From positions 1 to 46,545 of the forward strand of contig JNVT01000040.1 in assembly GCA_000737985.1 (NCBI GenBank): a DNA stretch of 46,545 bases. The letters run 5' to 3'. Both the position numbers and the translations under genes were made by a program. The stretch comes from Gammaproteobacteria bacterium MFB021 (lineage in GTDB: Bacteria > Pseudomonadota > Gammaproteobacteria > Pseudomonadales > Halomonadaceae). This document shows, one piece after another, positions 26,892 through 34,155 of this stretch. The notes under the pieces are model-generated. The model had not been told where the DNA came from. It saw only the letters and a list, made by a program, of their open reading frames with translations, and did not search any database. The stretch's first letter is position 1, and each line of letters starts with the position of its first letter.

Positions 26892-27419
26892 ATGTCGGAT
26901 CACCTGCACCCGCGCCCCAGCCATCTCACGCGCGAGGAATTCGTCGCCAATTACGGTGATATCTACGAACACTCGGCGTGGATCGCCGCCGCCGCCTGGG
27001 ACAGCGGCCTCGATAGCCGCCACGATACCCCAGCCGGGCTCGCCGCGCGGCTGCGCGAGCCGGTCGACGCCGCCTCCCCCGATGCCCAGCTCGCGCTGAT
27101 CCGCGCCCACCCGGACCTGGCCGCCAAGGCCGCCGTGGCCGCGACCCTGACCGCGGATTCGCGCCGCGAGCAGGCCGGTGCCGGGCTCGACCAGTGCACC
27201 CCGGAGGAGTTCGCCCGCTTCGAGCAGCTCAATGCCGCCTACCGCGAGCGCTTCGGCTTCCCCTTCGTGATCGCCGTACGCGGCCTCGACCGCCACGCCA
27301 TTCTCGACGCCTTCGAACAGCGCCTGGCACAGACCCCGGAGGCCGAGCGCCACACCGCGCTTGCCCAGATCCACCGGATCGCCCTGCTGCGCCTGGAGGC
27401 GCGCGCTACCTGCGCCTGA
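26892..27419 (+). CDS. uraD: 2-oxo-4-hydroxy-4-carboxy-5-ureidoimidazoline decarboxylase
   Basis: Converts OHCU to S-allantoin, following HiuH. The 175-residue helical protein has the family pattern: FVANYGDIYEHSAWIAAAAW, LIRAHPDLAAKAA with the catalytic histidine, LTADSRREQAGAGLD, and FGFPFVIAVRGLDRHAILDAFEQRL. The ATG at 26892 starts the conserved part; a frame from 26844 adds 16 residues without support. It precedes the IclR gene on the same strand. With hiuH it makes up the uricase-downstream half of the cluster. Confidence 0.95.
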   Translation: MSDHLHPRPSHLTREEFVANYGDIYEHSAWIAAAAWDSGLDSRHDTPAGLAARLREPVDAASPDAQLALIRAHPDLAAKAAVAATLTADSRREQAGAGLDQCTPEEFARFEQLNAAYRERFGFPFVIAVRGLDRHAILDAFEQRLAQTPEAERHTALAQIHRIALLRLEARATCA

Positions 27420-27590
27420 CGTGCCAGTGCCGCGACCAGCCGCTCGTAAAGACAGCCGCTGAAGCAGACAGAAAGGACAGCCTACTACCGCTCGGGTTAT
27501 CCTGAACGATGCCCGGCGCCACCCACATGGCGCGCGCCGGGCTCAGCCAAGGATCTCAATCACGAATCTCAACCACGAGAGCGGCAGCGG

Positions 27591-28505
27591 GTGACGGAAC
27601 GAAAGCGGCAGCGGGCGAGCGACACCAACCAGCAGCGGGCAGCGGACACGACTCAGCAGCGGGCCGGCGAGAAGCGCCGCGCGGTCGGGCGCCCCGCCGG
27701 TGGTGGCAAGAGTGCTGGCAAGAGCGGCGGTGGCCATAGCCAGTCGCTGGTGCGCGGCTTGACCATCCTCGAAGCGCTGGCCGCCGCGCCCAACGGGCTG
27801 GCGCTCTCGGAGGCCGCCGACGCGGTCGGCCTGGCCCCCTCCACCGCCCACCGCCTGCTGCAGGCGCTGTACCAGCAGGGTTTCATCACCCAGGATGGCA
27901 GCAACGGCCTGTGGCGGATCGACGTCAAGACCTTCCGTATCGGTAACAGCTTTCTCGAGGCGCGCGATTTCGTCGCCACCGCGCGCCCCTTCCTGCGTCG
28001 GCTCACCGCGCTCAGCGGCGAGACCGCCAACCTGGGCATTCGTGACGACGGCATGGTGGTCTATCTGGCCCAGAGCGAATCGCCGCAGATGATGCGCATG
28101 ATCACCCGCCTGGGCTCGCGCGCGCCGCTGCACGCCTCGGGCGTGGGCAAGGCATTGCTGGCGTGGATGCCCGAGCCGGAGTTCGCGCGCATCATGGGCG
28201 GGCGCGTGCTCGAGGGCGAGACCCCCAATACCCTGACCGATCTGCCCACGCTGCGCGCCCAGCTGGAGACGATCCGGCGCCAGGGTTATGCGGTCGACCG
28301 CGAGGAGCACGCCATCGGTCTCAACTGCGTTGCCGCCACCCTGCACGACGAGAGCGGCCTGCCGCTGGCGGCGATCTCGGTCTCCGGCCCGGTGGCGCGC
28401 ATCGACGACTCACGCCTGCCCGAGCTGGCTGCGCTGGTCGCCGATACCGCCCGCGAGATCACCGCCAGACTCGGCGGCAAGACGCCCAGCGAACCGCCGG
28501 CCTGA
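27591..28505 (+). CDS. IclR-family regulator (AllR-like)
   Basis: A 304-residue regulator with a ~45-residue basic, Gln-rich N-terminal tail, then the IclR winged HTH (SLVRGLTILEALAAAPNGLALSEAADAVGLAPSTAHRLLQ) and the effector domain (LHASGVGKALLAWMPE, RRQGYAVDREEHAIGLNCVAAT, ISVSGPVARI). AllR-type IclR proteins repress allantoin and glyoxylate genes and respond to allantoin or glyoxylate. The only plausible start is the GTG at 27591; a start further inside the low-complexity tail is possible. It lies 171 bp after uraD. Confidence 0.85.
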   Translation: MTERKRQRASDTNQQRAADTTQQRAGEKRRAVGRPAGGGKSAGKSGGGHSQSLVRGLTILEALAAAPNGLALSEAADAVGLAPSTAHRLLQALYQQGFITQDGSNGLWRIDVKTFRIGNSFLEARDFVATARPFLRRLTALSGETANLGIRDDGMVVYLAQSESPQMMRMITRLGSRAPLHASGVGKALLAWMPEPEFARIMGGRVLEGETPNTLTDLPTLRAQLETIRRQGYAVDREEHAIGLNCVAATLHDESGLPLAAISVSGPVARIDDSRLPELAALVADTAREITARLGGKTPSEPPA

Positions 28506-28631
28506 GGCGCGGGGCAAGTATCGCGACGTGCGACGGCTGATCGCGGGACGGATGATCCCAGTGAGCCTCGGCGCTACACTATCGCCCGGCCAGACCGGCC
28601 CCGATACCGCCACCCGCCAGTGAGGTCCGCC

Positions 28632-29672
28632 ATGTCCCCGCACCTGCTCTCCGTCGACTCTCTCAACCGCGACGCCGTGGATCATCTGATACGCCTCGCC
28701 GAGCGCATGGAACCGATCGCCCAGCGGCGCCAGGTGACGCGGGTACTGGAGGGGGCGGTGCTCGGCAATCTGTTCTTCGAAGCCAGCACGCGCACGCGAA
28801 TCAGCTTCAACGCCGCCTTCTGCCGCCTCGGCGGCAGCGTCTGCGACACCACCGGCTTCACCTTTTCGTCGATGGCCAAGGGCGAGTCGCTCTACGACAC
28901 CAGTCGGGTGATGGGCGGCTATGTCGATGCCATCGTCATGCGTCACCCGGAGCAGGGCTCGGTGGCAGAGTTCGCCGAGGCGACCCGGGTGCCGGTGATC
29001 AACGGCGGCGACGGCCCCGGCGAGCACCCCAGCCAGGCGCTGCTCGACGTCTATACCATCAGCAAGGAGTTCGCGCGGCTGGGCAAGCCGCTGGCGGGGG
29101 CGCATCTGCTGCTGACCGGGGATCTCAAGTACGGCCGCACGGTGCACTCGCTGATCAAGCTGCTGTCGCTCTACGACCCTCTGCGCATCACCCTGGTGTC
29201 GCCGCCGGGGCTGGAGATGCCGCAGCACCTGATCGACCTGGTCGCCTCCCGCGGCCACCGTATCGAGACCCGACCCAGCCTGGCCGAGGACTTCGCCGAT
29301 GTCGACGTGATCTACGCCACACGCATCCAGCGCGAGCGTTTCACCGCGGAGATGACCGAGAGCTTCACCGAGCTGACCGCCGATTTCGTCGTCGACCGCG
29401 GCTTCCTCGACCGCCGCTGCTCGCCCACCACCGTGGTCATGCACCCGCTGCCGCGGGACAGCCGCCCCGGCGCCAACGACCTCTCCACCGACCTCAATGG
29501 CGACCCGCGCCTGGCGATCTTCCGCCAGACCGACAACGGCATCCCCATGCGTATGGCGATCTTCGCCCATCTGCTCAAGGTGGAAGAGGAGATCGCCCGC
29601 GACCTGCGCGAGGTGCGCTGGTTCGTGCCGGAGACCTTCGGCGTCGACGATCGTACGCTGAAGGCCCAATAA
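28632..29672 (+). CDS. pyrB: Aspartate carbamoyltransferase catalytic chain
   Basis: The first committed step of pyrimidine synthesis: carbamoyl phosphate plus aspartate. The 346-residue protein has the carbamoyl phosphate loop ASTRTRISF (STRTR at 52-56), a GESLYDT loop, YVDAIVMRHP, GDGPGEHPSQALLD, GDLKYGRTVHSL and MHPLPR, all as in E. coli PyrB. The family is usually ~310 residues; here the extra ~30 are mainly at the C-terminus. The HPSQ, DLKYGR and HPLPR set excludes ornithine and oxamate transcarbamylases. No pyrI gene for a regulatory chain follows. It converges with ruvX. Confidence 0.9.
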   Translation: MSPHLLSVDSLNRDAVDHLIRLAERMEPIAQRRQVTRVLEGAVLGNLFFEASTRTRISFNAAFCRLGGSVCDTTGFTFSSMAKGESLYDTSRVMGGYVDAIVMRHPEQGSVAEFAEATRVPVINGGDGPGEHPSQALLDVYTISKEFARLGKPLAGAHLLLTGDLKYGRTVHSLIKLLSLYDPLRITLVSPPGLEMPQHLIDLVASRGHRIETRPSLAEDFADVDVIYATRIQRERFTAEMTESFTELTADFVVDRGFLDRRCSPTTVVMHPLPRDSRPGANDLSTDLNGDPRLAIFRQTDNGIPMRMAIFAHLLKVEEEIARDLREVRWFVPETFGVDDRTLKAQ

Positions 29673-29680
29673 GACGTACA

Positions 29681-29714
29681 GGATCGAGCGACAGGCGGGA
29701 TCGAGCGGCAGGCG
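29681..29714. repeat. 17-bp tandem duplication after pyrB
   Basis: GGATCGAGCGACAGGCG followed directly by GGATCGAGCGGCAGGCG, one difference. The second unit runs into the terminator stem at 29707. Confidence 0.75.
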
Positions 29715-29743
29715 TGACACCCGGGTGCGGCGTCACGCCTGCC
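29707..29743. terminator. Hairpin between convergent pyrB and ruvX
   Basis: GGCAGGCGTGAC (29707-29718) and GTCACGCCTGCC (29732-29743) form a perfect 12-bp stem around a 13-nt loop. The right arm covers the last codons and stop of ruvX. There is no T-run, but the placement fits bidirectional termination. Confidence 0.6.
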
Positions 29744-30188
29744 CGCGGGTGAACCAGTTCTCCAGGATGAGCTGCGCAGCGATGCCGTCGACGCCGCGGT
29801 CGCGGTAGTTGCCGCGGTGGCCACCCTGGGCGGCGATCTGCTTGGCCGCCTGGGTGGTGCCGCGCTCATCGAACATCGCCACCGGCTTGCCGAAGCGCCC
29901 GTGCAAGCGATTGCCGAACTTGCGCGCGCGCACGCTCATCTCGGACTCGCTGCCGTCGTCATGGATCGGCAGCCCCACCACCAGCAGGTCCGGCTGCCAC
30001 TCCGCCAGCAGGCGCTCGATCTGCGCCCAGTCGGGAATGCCGTCCCGCGCCGGCAGCGGATCGAGCCCGCTGGCCGAGCCCAGCATCTCGTTGCCCACCG
30101 CCACACCGATCCGCCGGGTGCCGTAGTCGAAGGCCATCACCAGACGCTGGCCGCGCGTGTCACTGGCGCTGCCGCCCAGGCTTGCCAT
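29733..30188 (-). CDS. ruvX: RuvX/YqgF Holliday-junction resolvase-like protein
   Basis: A 151-residue RNase H-fold protein involved in 16S rRNA 5'-end processing. The family marks are AFDYGTRRIGVAVG near the start, DLLVVGLPIHDDGSES, and MFDERGTTQAA with the catalytic acidic residues, ending in DGIAAQLILENWF. It is translationally coupled to yqgE: the ATG (30186-30188) overlaps the yqgE stop by one base. The yqgE-ruvX pair is conserved in gammaproteobacteria. Confidence 0.95.
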   Translation of the reverse strand: MASLGGSASDTRGQRLVMAFDYGTRRIGVAVGNEMLGSASGLDPLPARDGIPDWAQIERLLAEWQPDLLVVGLPIHDDGSESEMSVRARKFGNRLHGRFGKPVAMFDERGTTQAAKQIAAQGGHRGNYRDRGVDGIAAQLILENWFTRGQA

Positions 30189-30745
30189 CAGGCGTGCCCG
30201 GCGTCGCGGGTCATCAGGTTGAGGTCGACCCCGAGACGCCCCGCAGCAGCCGCCAGACGCTGCTCCGGGGGCTGGCGGAACAGGATGTCGCCGTCGCCCT
30301 CGACCGTCAGCCAGGTGTTCTGCTTGAGCTCGTCCTCGAGCTGCCCAGCCTTCCAGCCGGCGCAGCCCAGGGTGACCAGGAAGTGCTCCGGGCCGCGCCG
30401 CTGGGCGATCGCCTGGAGCATGTCCATCGAGGTCGTCAGGGCGATGTCCTCGGCCACCTGGATGCTGGAGTCCCACTCACCGGCGCTGCCACGGTGCAGG
30501 ATGAACCCGCGGTCGCGATAGGTCGGGCCGCCGTCGTAGACCAGGATCTCGTTGTGCGGCCCCGGCTCGGACTCGATATCGAGCTGCTCGAACAGCCCCT
30601 GCAGGGTAAGCTCGGAGGGCCGGTTGACGATCACCCCCAGGGTGCCATCGTCGTCGTGGTCGCACAGATAGGTCAGGGTGCCGGCGAAATTGGGATCTTC
30701 CAGGTGCGGCATCGCCATCAGGAAGTAGTGTTTCAGGCTTTGCAT
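30188..30745 (-). CDS. yqgE: YqgE/AlgH family protein (UPF0301)
   Basis: A 185-residue cytoplasmic protein of unknown biochemical role. It begins SLKHYFLMAMPHLEDPNFAGTL and continues with YLCDHDDDGTLGVIVNRPSE, VYDGGPTYRDRGFILHR and FLVTLGCAGWKAGQLEDELK, all standard for the family. It forms an operon with ruvX. The E. coli homologue lies beside gshB and ruvX; here gshB is upstream in the same orientation with a 190-bp gap. Confidence 0.95.
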   Translation of the reverse strand: MQSLKHYFLMAMPHLEDPNFAGTLTYLCDHDDDGTLGVIVNRPSELTLQGLFEQLDIESEPGPHNEILVYDGGPTYRDRGFILHRGSAGEWDSSIQVAEDIALTTSMDMLQAIAQRRGPEHFLVTLGCAGWKAGQLEDELKQNTWLTVEGDGDILFRQPPEQRLAAAAGRLGVDLNLMTRDAGHA

Positions 30746-30871
30746 GAGACTCCGTCGAAATCGCAGCGCGCCGCCGGCCTGCCGGCACGCCTGAGGTCAG
30801 CTTGCAGTGTAACACCCGCGTATCCCGGCGTTGTCGTCGGGGCGACGGAAGTCGCAGCGCCACCGGGCGTC

Positions 30872-30892
30872 GCGCGCCATTCACTGGCGCGC
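30872..30892 (-). terminator. Hairpin between gshB and yqgE
   Basis: GCGCGCCA and TGGCGCGC form a perfect 8-bp stem around TTCAC, about 44 bp after the gshB stop on the minus strand. No T-run. Confidence 0.45.
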
Positions 30893-30935
30893 AGCGTGAC
30901 AGGACACGCCAAGATGGGGCCGTGTCGCGGCGGAA

Positions 30936-31892
30936 TCAAGCCAGACGCTTCTCGATCGCAGCCATCAGCAGCCCCGGGATATCGGTACCACGCTGGTCGT
31001 CGATCTCGCGCACGCAGGTCGGACTGGTGACGTTGATCTCGGTGATGTAATCGCCGATCACGTCGAGCCCGACGAACAGCAGGCCGCGCTCGCGGATCGC
31101 CGGCTTGACCTGCTCCACCAGCCAGTAGTCGCGCTCGGTCAGCTCGCGGGAGACCCCGCGCCCACCGGCGGCCAGGTTGCCGCGGGTCTCGCCGGCACTG
31201 GGAATGCGCGCCAGGCCGTAGGGCACCGGCTCGCCATCGACCAGCAGAATGCGGGTGTCGCCATCCTTGATCTCCGGCAGGTAGCGCTGGGCCATGATCT
31301 GGCGCTGGCCGCGCTCGGTGAGCTGCTCGATCACCGCGCCGAGGTTGCGCCCCTCGGGGCCGATATGAAAGATCCCGGTGCCGCCCATGCCGTCGAGCGG
31401 CTTGAAGATGGTATCGCCATGCTCGGCCTGGAAGGCGCGCAGCACCGCCGCATTGGCGGAGACCACGCTGGGCGGGATGCACTGGGTGAACTGCTGGGCG
31501 AACAGCTTCTCGTTGCACTCGAACAGCGCCCGGGTCGGGTTGACCACTAGGGTGCCTTCGCGCTCGGCGAACGCCAGCAGGTGCACGGCGTTGAGGAAGT
31601 GCCCGTCCACCGGCGGGTCCTTGCGCATCAGGATCACGTCGAGCTCACCCAGCGGCATCGCCTCGCGCTCGCCGAGGTCGAACCAGTGCTCCGGATCGTG
31701 GTGCACATCGAGCGTGCGCACGCTGCCCATGGCGCGCCCTTCGTAGAGGTAGAGATCCTCCTGCTCGAGGTAGTAGAGCGACCAGCCCTTGGCCTTGGCC
31801 GCCCACAGCAGCGCCAGGGTGGTGTCCTTCTTGTAGGCGATATCGGCGATGGGATCCATCACCACGCCCAGCTTGACGGTGTTCTGACTCAT
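30936..31892 (-). CDS. gshB: Glutathione synthetase
   Basis: Joins gamma-glutamylcysteine and glycine with ATP. The 318-residue length is normal. It starts VKLGVVMDPIADIAYKKDTT, the classical GshB opening, and has LDVILMRKDPPVD, VVNPTRALFECNEKLFA, the ATP-grasp loop FKPLDGMGGTGIF, GDTRILLVDGEPVPYGLARI and GLDVIGDYITEINVTSPTC. The order gshB-yqgE-ruvX matches other gammaproteobacteria. Confidence 0.97.
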   Translation of the reverse strand: MSQNTVKLGVVMDPIADIAYKKDTTLALLWAAKAKGWSLYYLEQEDLYLYEGRAMGSVRTLDVHHDPEHWFDLGEREAMPLGELDVILMRKDPPVDGHFLNAVHLLAFAEREGTLVVNPTRALFECNEKLFAQQFTQCIPPSVVSANAAVLRAFQAEHGDTIFKPLDGMGGTGIFHIGPEGRNLGAVIEQLTERGQRQIMAQRYLPEIKDGDTRILLVDGEPVPYGLARIPSAGETRGNLAAGGRGVSRELTERDYWLVEQVKPAIRERGLLFVGLDVIGDYITEINVTSPTCVREIDDQRGTDIPGLLMAAIEKRLA

Positions 31893-32015
31893 CGGTGAGG
31901 TCTTCCGTGTCGGTGTATCCCGCCGGCCGAACGGGCGGGAGAAGCGTGGCGCTCAGTATGCCCGAGCGCCACGCGCAGCACCAAGACGCGGCCCGGGATA
32001 CGAGCCGATGCGCTT

Positions 32016-32067
32016 ACTCGTGCACCGTGGCCTGGGCTTTCACTCGCGCACCATGGCCTGCGCCAGA
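32016..32067. repeat. 26-bp tandem duplication at the 3' end of the LysR gene
   Basis: 32016-32041 and 32042-32067 share ACTCGYGCACCRTGGCCTGSGC. The LysR stop codon (32040-32042) lies at the boundary, so the second unit encodes the last residues AQAMVRE and the first is their non-coding echo. Confidence 0.7.
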
Positions 32068-32945
32068 TCGTGAAAGGCTCGCGCCGTCGCCGAGAGAGGC
32101 GCCTCGCGCCCCCAGGCCAGCCCGATCTCCATGGTGGGAATGGGATCGTCGAGATCGATATGGACGATCCGTCGCCCCTCCAGCGACCAGGGCCGGTAGA
32201 CCATGTCCGACAGGATACTGATGCCGGTGCCGTTGGCGACCATGCTGCGCACCGCCTCCACCGAGGAGGTGCGAAAGCGCACGTCGGGCGAGAGCCCCGT
32301 GGGAGCCCAATAGCGCAGCGCGGTCTGATCGGCCTCGTCCACCGTCAGCATGATGTAGGGCTCGTCGACCAGATCGCGCAGGCACACGCGCTCACGCGCG
32401 AGTAGCGGATGATGGCTGCTGACCCACAGCCGGCGGCGCGAATGCAAAAGCGGCAGCCGCTCGACCCGGGAGCTGTGATCGACGTTGGAGGTCAGCACGA
32501 TACCCAGATCGTAGGCCCCGCTCTGTAGCCCTTGCAGAATGGCGGGCCGCGGCACTTCGTGCAGACGCAGCTCGACGCCGGGGTAGCGACGCTGAAAGCG
32601 CGCCAGCAGCGGCGGCAAAAAGTAGCCGGCAACGGTATAGCTCATCGCCAGGTCGAGCCTGCCGCTCACGCTCGTGGGGTTCTCCTGCCGGCCCTCGAAC
32701 GCCTCGTCGACGGCCTGAAATACATGCCGCACCTGGTTGAGAAAGCGGCTGCCCTGGTGCGTCAGCTGCATGCCTTGTGAGGTGCGCTGGAACAGCGCCA
32801 CGCCGAGCTGCTCCTCGATTTCACGCACCCCGGTGGTGATCGAGGACTGCGAGACGTTGAGGTCGATCGCGGCCTGGGTGACCGTGCCGCTTTCGGCCAC
32901 CGCCTGGAAGTAGCGCAGCTTGCGCAGGGAGGGATCGCGGGACAT
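32040..32945 (-). CDS. LysR-family regulator of the pxp/acc cluster
   Basis: A 301-residue LysR protein with an N-terminal HTH (LRKLRYFQAVAESGTVTQAAIDLNVSQSSITTGVREIEEQLG) and a periplasmic-binding-like effector domain (GRLDLAMSYTVAGYFLPPLLARF, then YDLGIVLTSNVDHSSRV). It is divergent from pxpA with a 110-bp space, the usual place for a LysR regulator of the opposite operon. The effector is probably 5-oxoproline or a related lactam or imide, but this is not visible in the sequence. Confidence 0.92.
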   Translation of the reverse strand: MSRDPSLRKLRYFQAVAESGTVTQAAIDLNVSQSSITTGVREIEEQLGVALFQRTSQGMQLTHQGSRFLNQVRHVFQAVDEAFEGRQENPTSVSGRLDLAMSYTVAGYFLPPLLARFQRRYPGVELRLHEVPRPAILQGLQSGAYDLGIVLTSNVDHSSRVERLPLLHSRRRLWVSSHHPLLARERVCLRDLVDEPYIMLTVDEADQTALRYWAPTGLSPDVRFRTSSVEAVRSMVANGTGISILSDMVYRPWSLEGRRIVHIDLDDPIPTMEIGLAWGREAPLSATARAFHDLAQAMVRE

Positions 32946-32986
32946 GGCAGCACTCGGCTATCGGATTTTTTGAAAGTACAAAACAA

Positions 32987-32999
32987 GAATTAATAATTC
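32987..32999. promoter_or_regulatory. AT-rich near-palindrome in the lysR-pxpA intergenic region
   Basis: GAATTAATAATTC, a near-perfect palindrome in the only AT-rich part of the 110-bp divergent promoter region. It fits a LysR binding site by place and shape. Confidence 0.4.
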
Positions 33000-33055
33000 C
33001 ACCCGCTTCGGCGCCGGGTTGTAAATGGGGCATGACGCTCACCGGAGGCCCTACC

Positions 33056-33811
33056 TTGACCACGATCGACTTCAACGCAGACATGGGCGAAGGCTTCGGC
33101 GCCTGGCATATCGGCGACGACATCGATCGCCGCCTGCTGGCGCTGATCAGTAGCGCCAACATCGCCACCGGCTTCCACGCCGGCGACCCCTCGACGATGG
33201 CGCGGACCCTGCGCGAAGCGACACGCCAGGGCGTGGCGGTGGGCGCCCACCCCGGCTTCCGCGATCTGGTCGGCTTCGGCCGCCGGCACATCGATGCCAG
33301 CGCCGAGGAGCTGGTGAACGACGTGCTCTACCAGTTGGGCGCGCTACGCGAACTGGCCAGTCGTGACGGTATCGGATTGCATCATCTCAAACTGCACGGG
33401 GCGCTCTACATGCATGCCGCGCGCGATGCGCCCTTTGCCACCGCGCTGACCCGGGCCCTGGCGGCCAGCGCCCCCGGCCTGCCGATCTACTGTCTGGCCG
33501 GCTCGGCGCTGGATCGCGCCGCTGCGGACGCGGCGCTGCCGCGGGTCCACGAGTTCTACGCCGACCGCGACTACGACGACCAGGGCAGCATCATCCTGGT
33601 GCGCGGCAGCGAGGCACTCGACCCTGAACGCGTGGCGCACAAGGTGCTCACCGCCTGCCGCGACGGCGTGGTGGAGAGCGTGACCGGGCGCCGCGTGGCG
33701 GTCAGTTTCCAGTCGATCTGCTTTCACAGCGATACCCCCGGTGCCCTGGACCTGGCCACCGCCGCCCGCGAGGCGCTGACCCAGGCCGGATTCAAGATCC
33801 GCACGACCTGA
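33056..33811 (+). CDS. pxpA: 5-oxoprolinase subunit A (LamB/YcsF family)
   Basis: A 251-residue metal-dependent NodB-like barrel subunit. It starts TTIDFNADMGEGFGAWHIGDD, the family signature, followed by SSANIATGFHAGDPSTM, VGAHPGFRDLVGFGRR and HLKLHGALYMHAARD. I chose the TTG at 33056 because GGAGG stands 7 nt before it and the protein then begins as in E. coli PxpA; an ATG at 33032 would place the ribosome site inside the gene. In E. coli PxpABC cleaves 5-oxoproline to glutamate with ATP. It is first in the pxpA-accB-accC-pxpB-pxpC-transporter unit. Confidence 0.92.
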   Translation: MTTIDFNADMGEGFGAWHIGDDIDRRLLALISSANIATGFHAGDPSTMARTLREATRQGVAVGAHPGFRDLVGFGRRHIDASAEELVNDVLYQLGALRELASRDGIGLHHLKLHGALYMHAARDAPFATALTRALAASAPGLPIYCLAGSALDRAAADAALPRVHEFYADRDYDDQGSIILVRGSEALDPERVAHKVLTACRDGVVESVTGRRVAVSFQSICFHSDTPGALDLATAAREALTQAGFKIRTT

Positions 33812-33894
33812 CGCCCTTGGGGAGCGTGCCGCTCCCGCGACGCCAACGGATGAGAGATCTCGACACAATCACAATCAGGCAGGAGATACACCCC

Positions 33895-34155
33895 ATGTCC
33901 CAACAACCGTCCCAACACACGATTCAGGCCCCTTTTCCCGGCGTGTTCTATCGTCGCCCGGCCCCTGATCAAGCGCCCTTCGTGGAACCGGGGCAGCGGG
34001 TCGAGGCGGATACGGTGATCGGGCTGATCGAGGTGATGAAGCAGTTCTGCGAACTGAAAGCCGAGGCCGCGGGCACCATCGTCTCGATCGAGGTCGAAGA
34101 CGAAGCCGTGGTCGAGGCCGGGCAGCCGCTGGCAATCCTGGAGACCGCGCCATGA
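33895..34155 (+). CDS. Biotin carboxyl carrier protein, AccB-like, of the pxp cluster
   Basis: An 86-residue free biotinyl domain. The biotin-accepting lysine is Lys49 in LIEVMKQF; EVMK replaces the common EAMK. The TIQAPFPGVFYRRPAP start and the AIL end are typical of AccB C-terminal domains, but the long Pro/Ala linker of housekeeping AccB is absent. Its stop overlaps the accC-like start (ATGA). It has no carboxyltransferase gene of the AccAD type beside it, so it likely serves the pathway-specific enzyme formed with the neighbouring genes. Confidence 0.9.
   Translation: MSQQPSQHTIQAPFPGVFYRRPAPDQAPFVEPGQRVEADTVIGLIEVMKQFCELKAEAAGTIVSIEVEDEAVVEAGQPLAILETAP

Noticed and set aside
28632-29672. 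Oxamate or ureide transcarbamylase acting in the purine cluster
   Set aside because: STRTR, HPSQ, DLKYGR and HPLPR motifs match true aspartate carbamoyltransferase.
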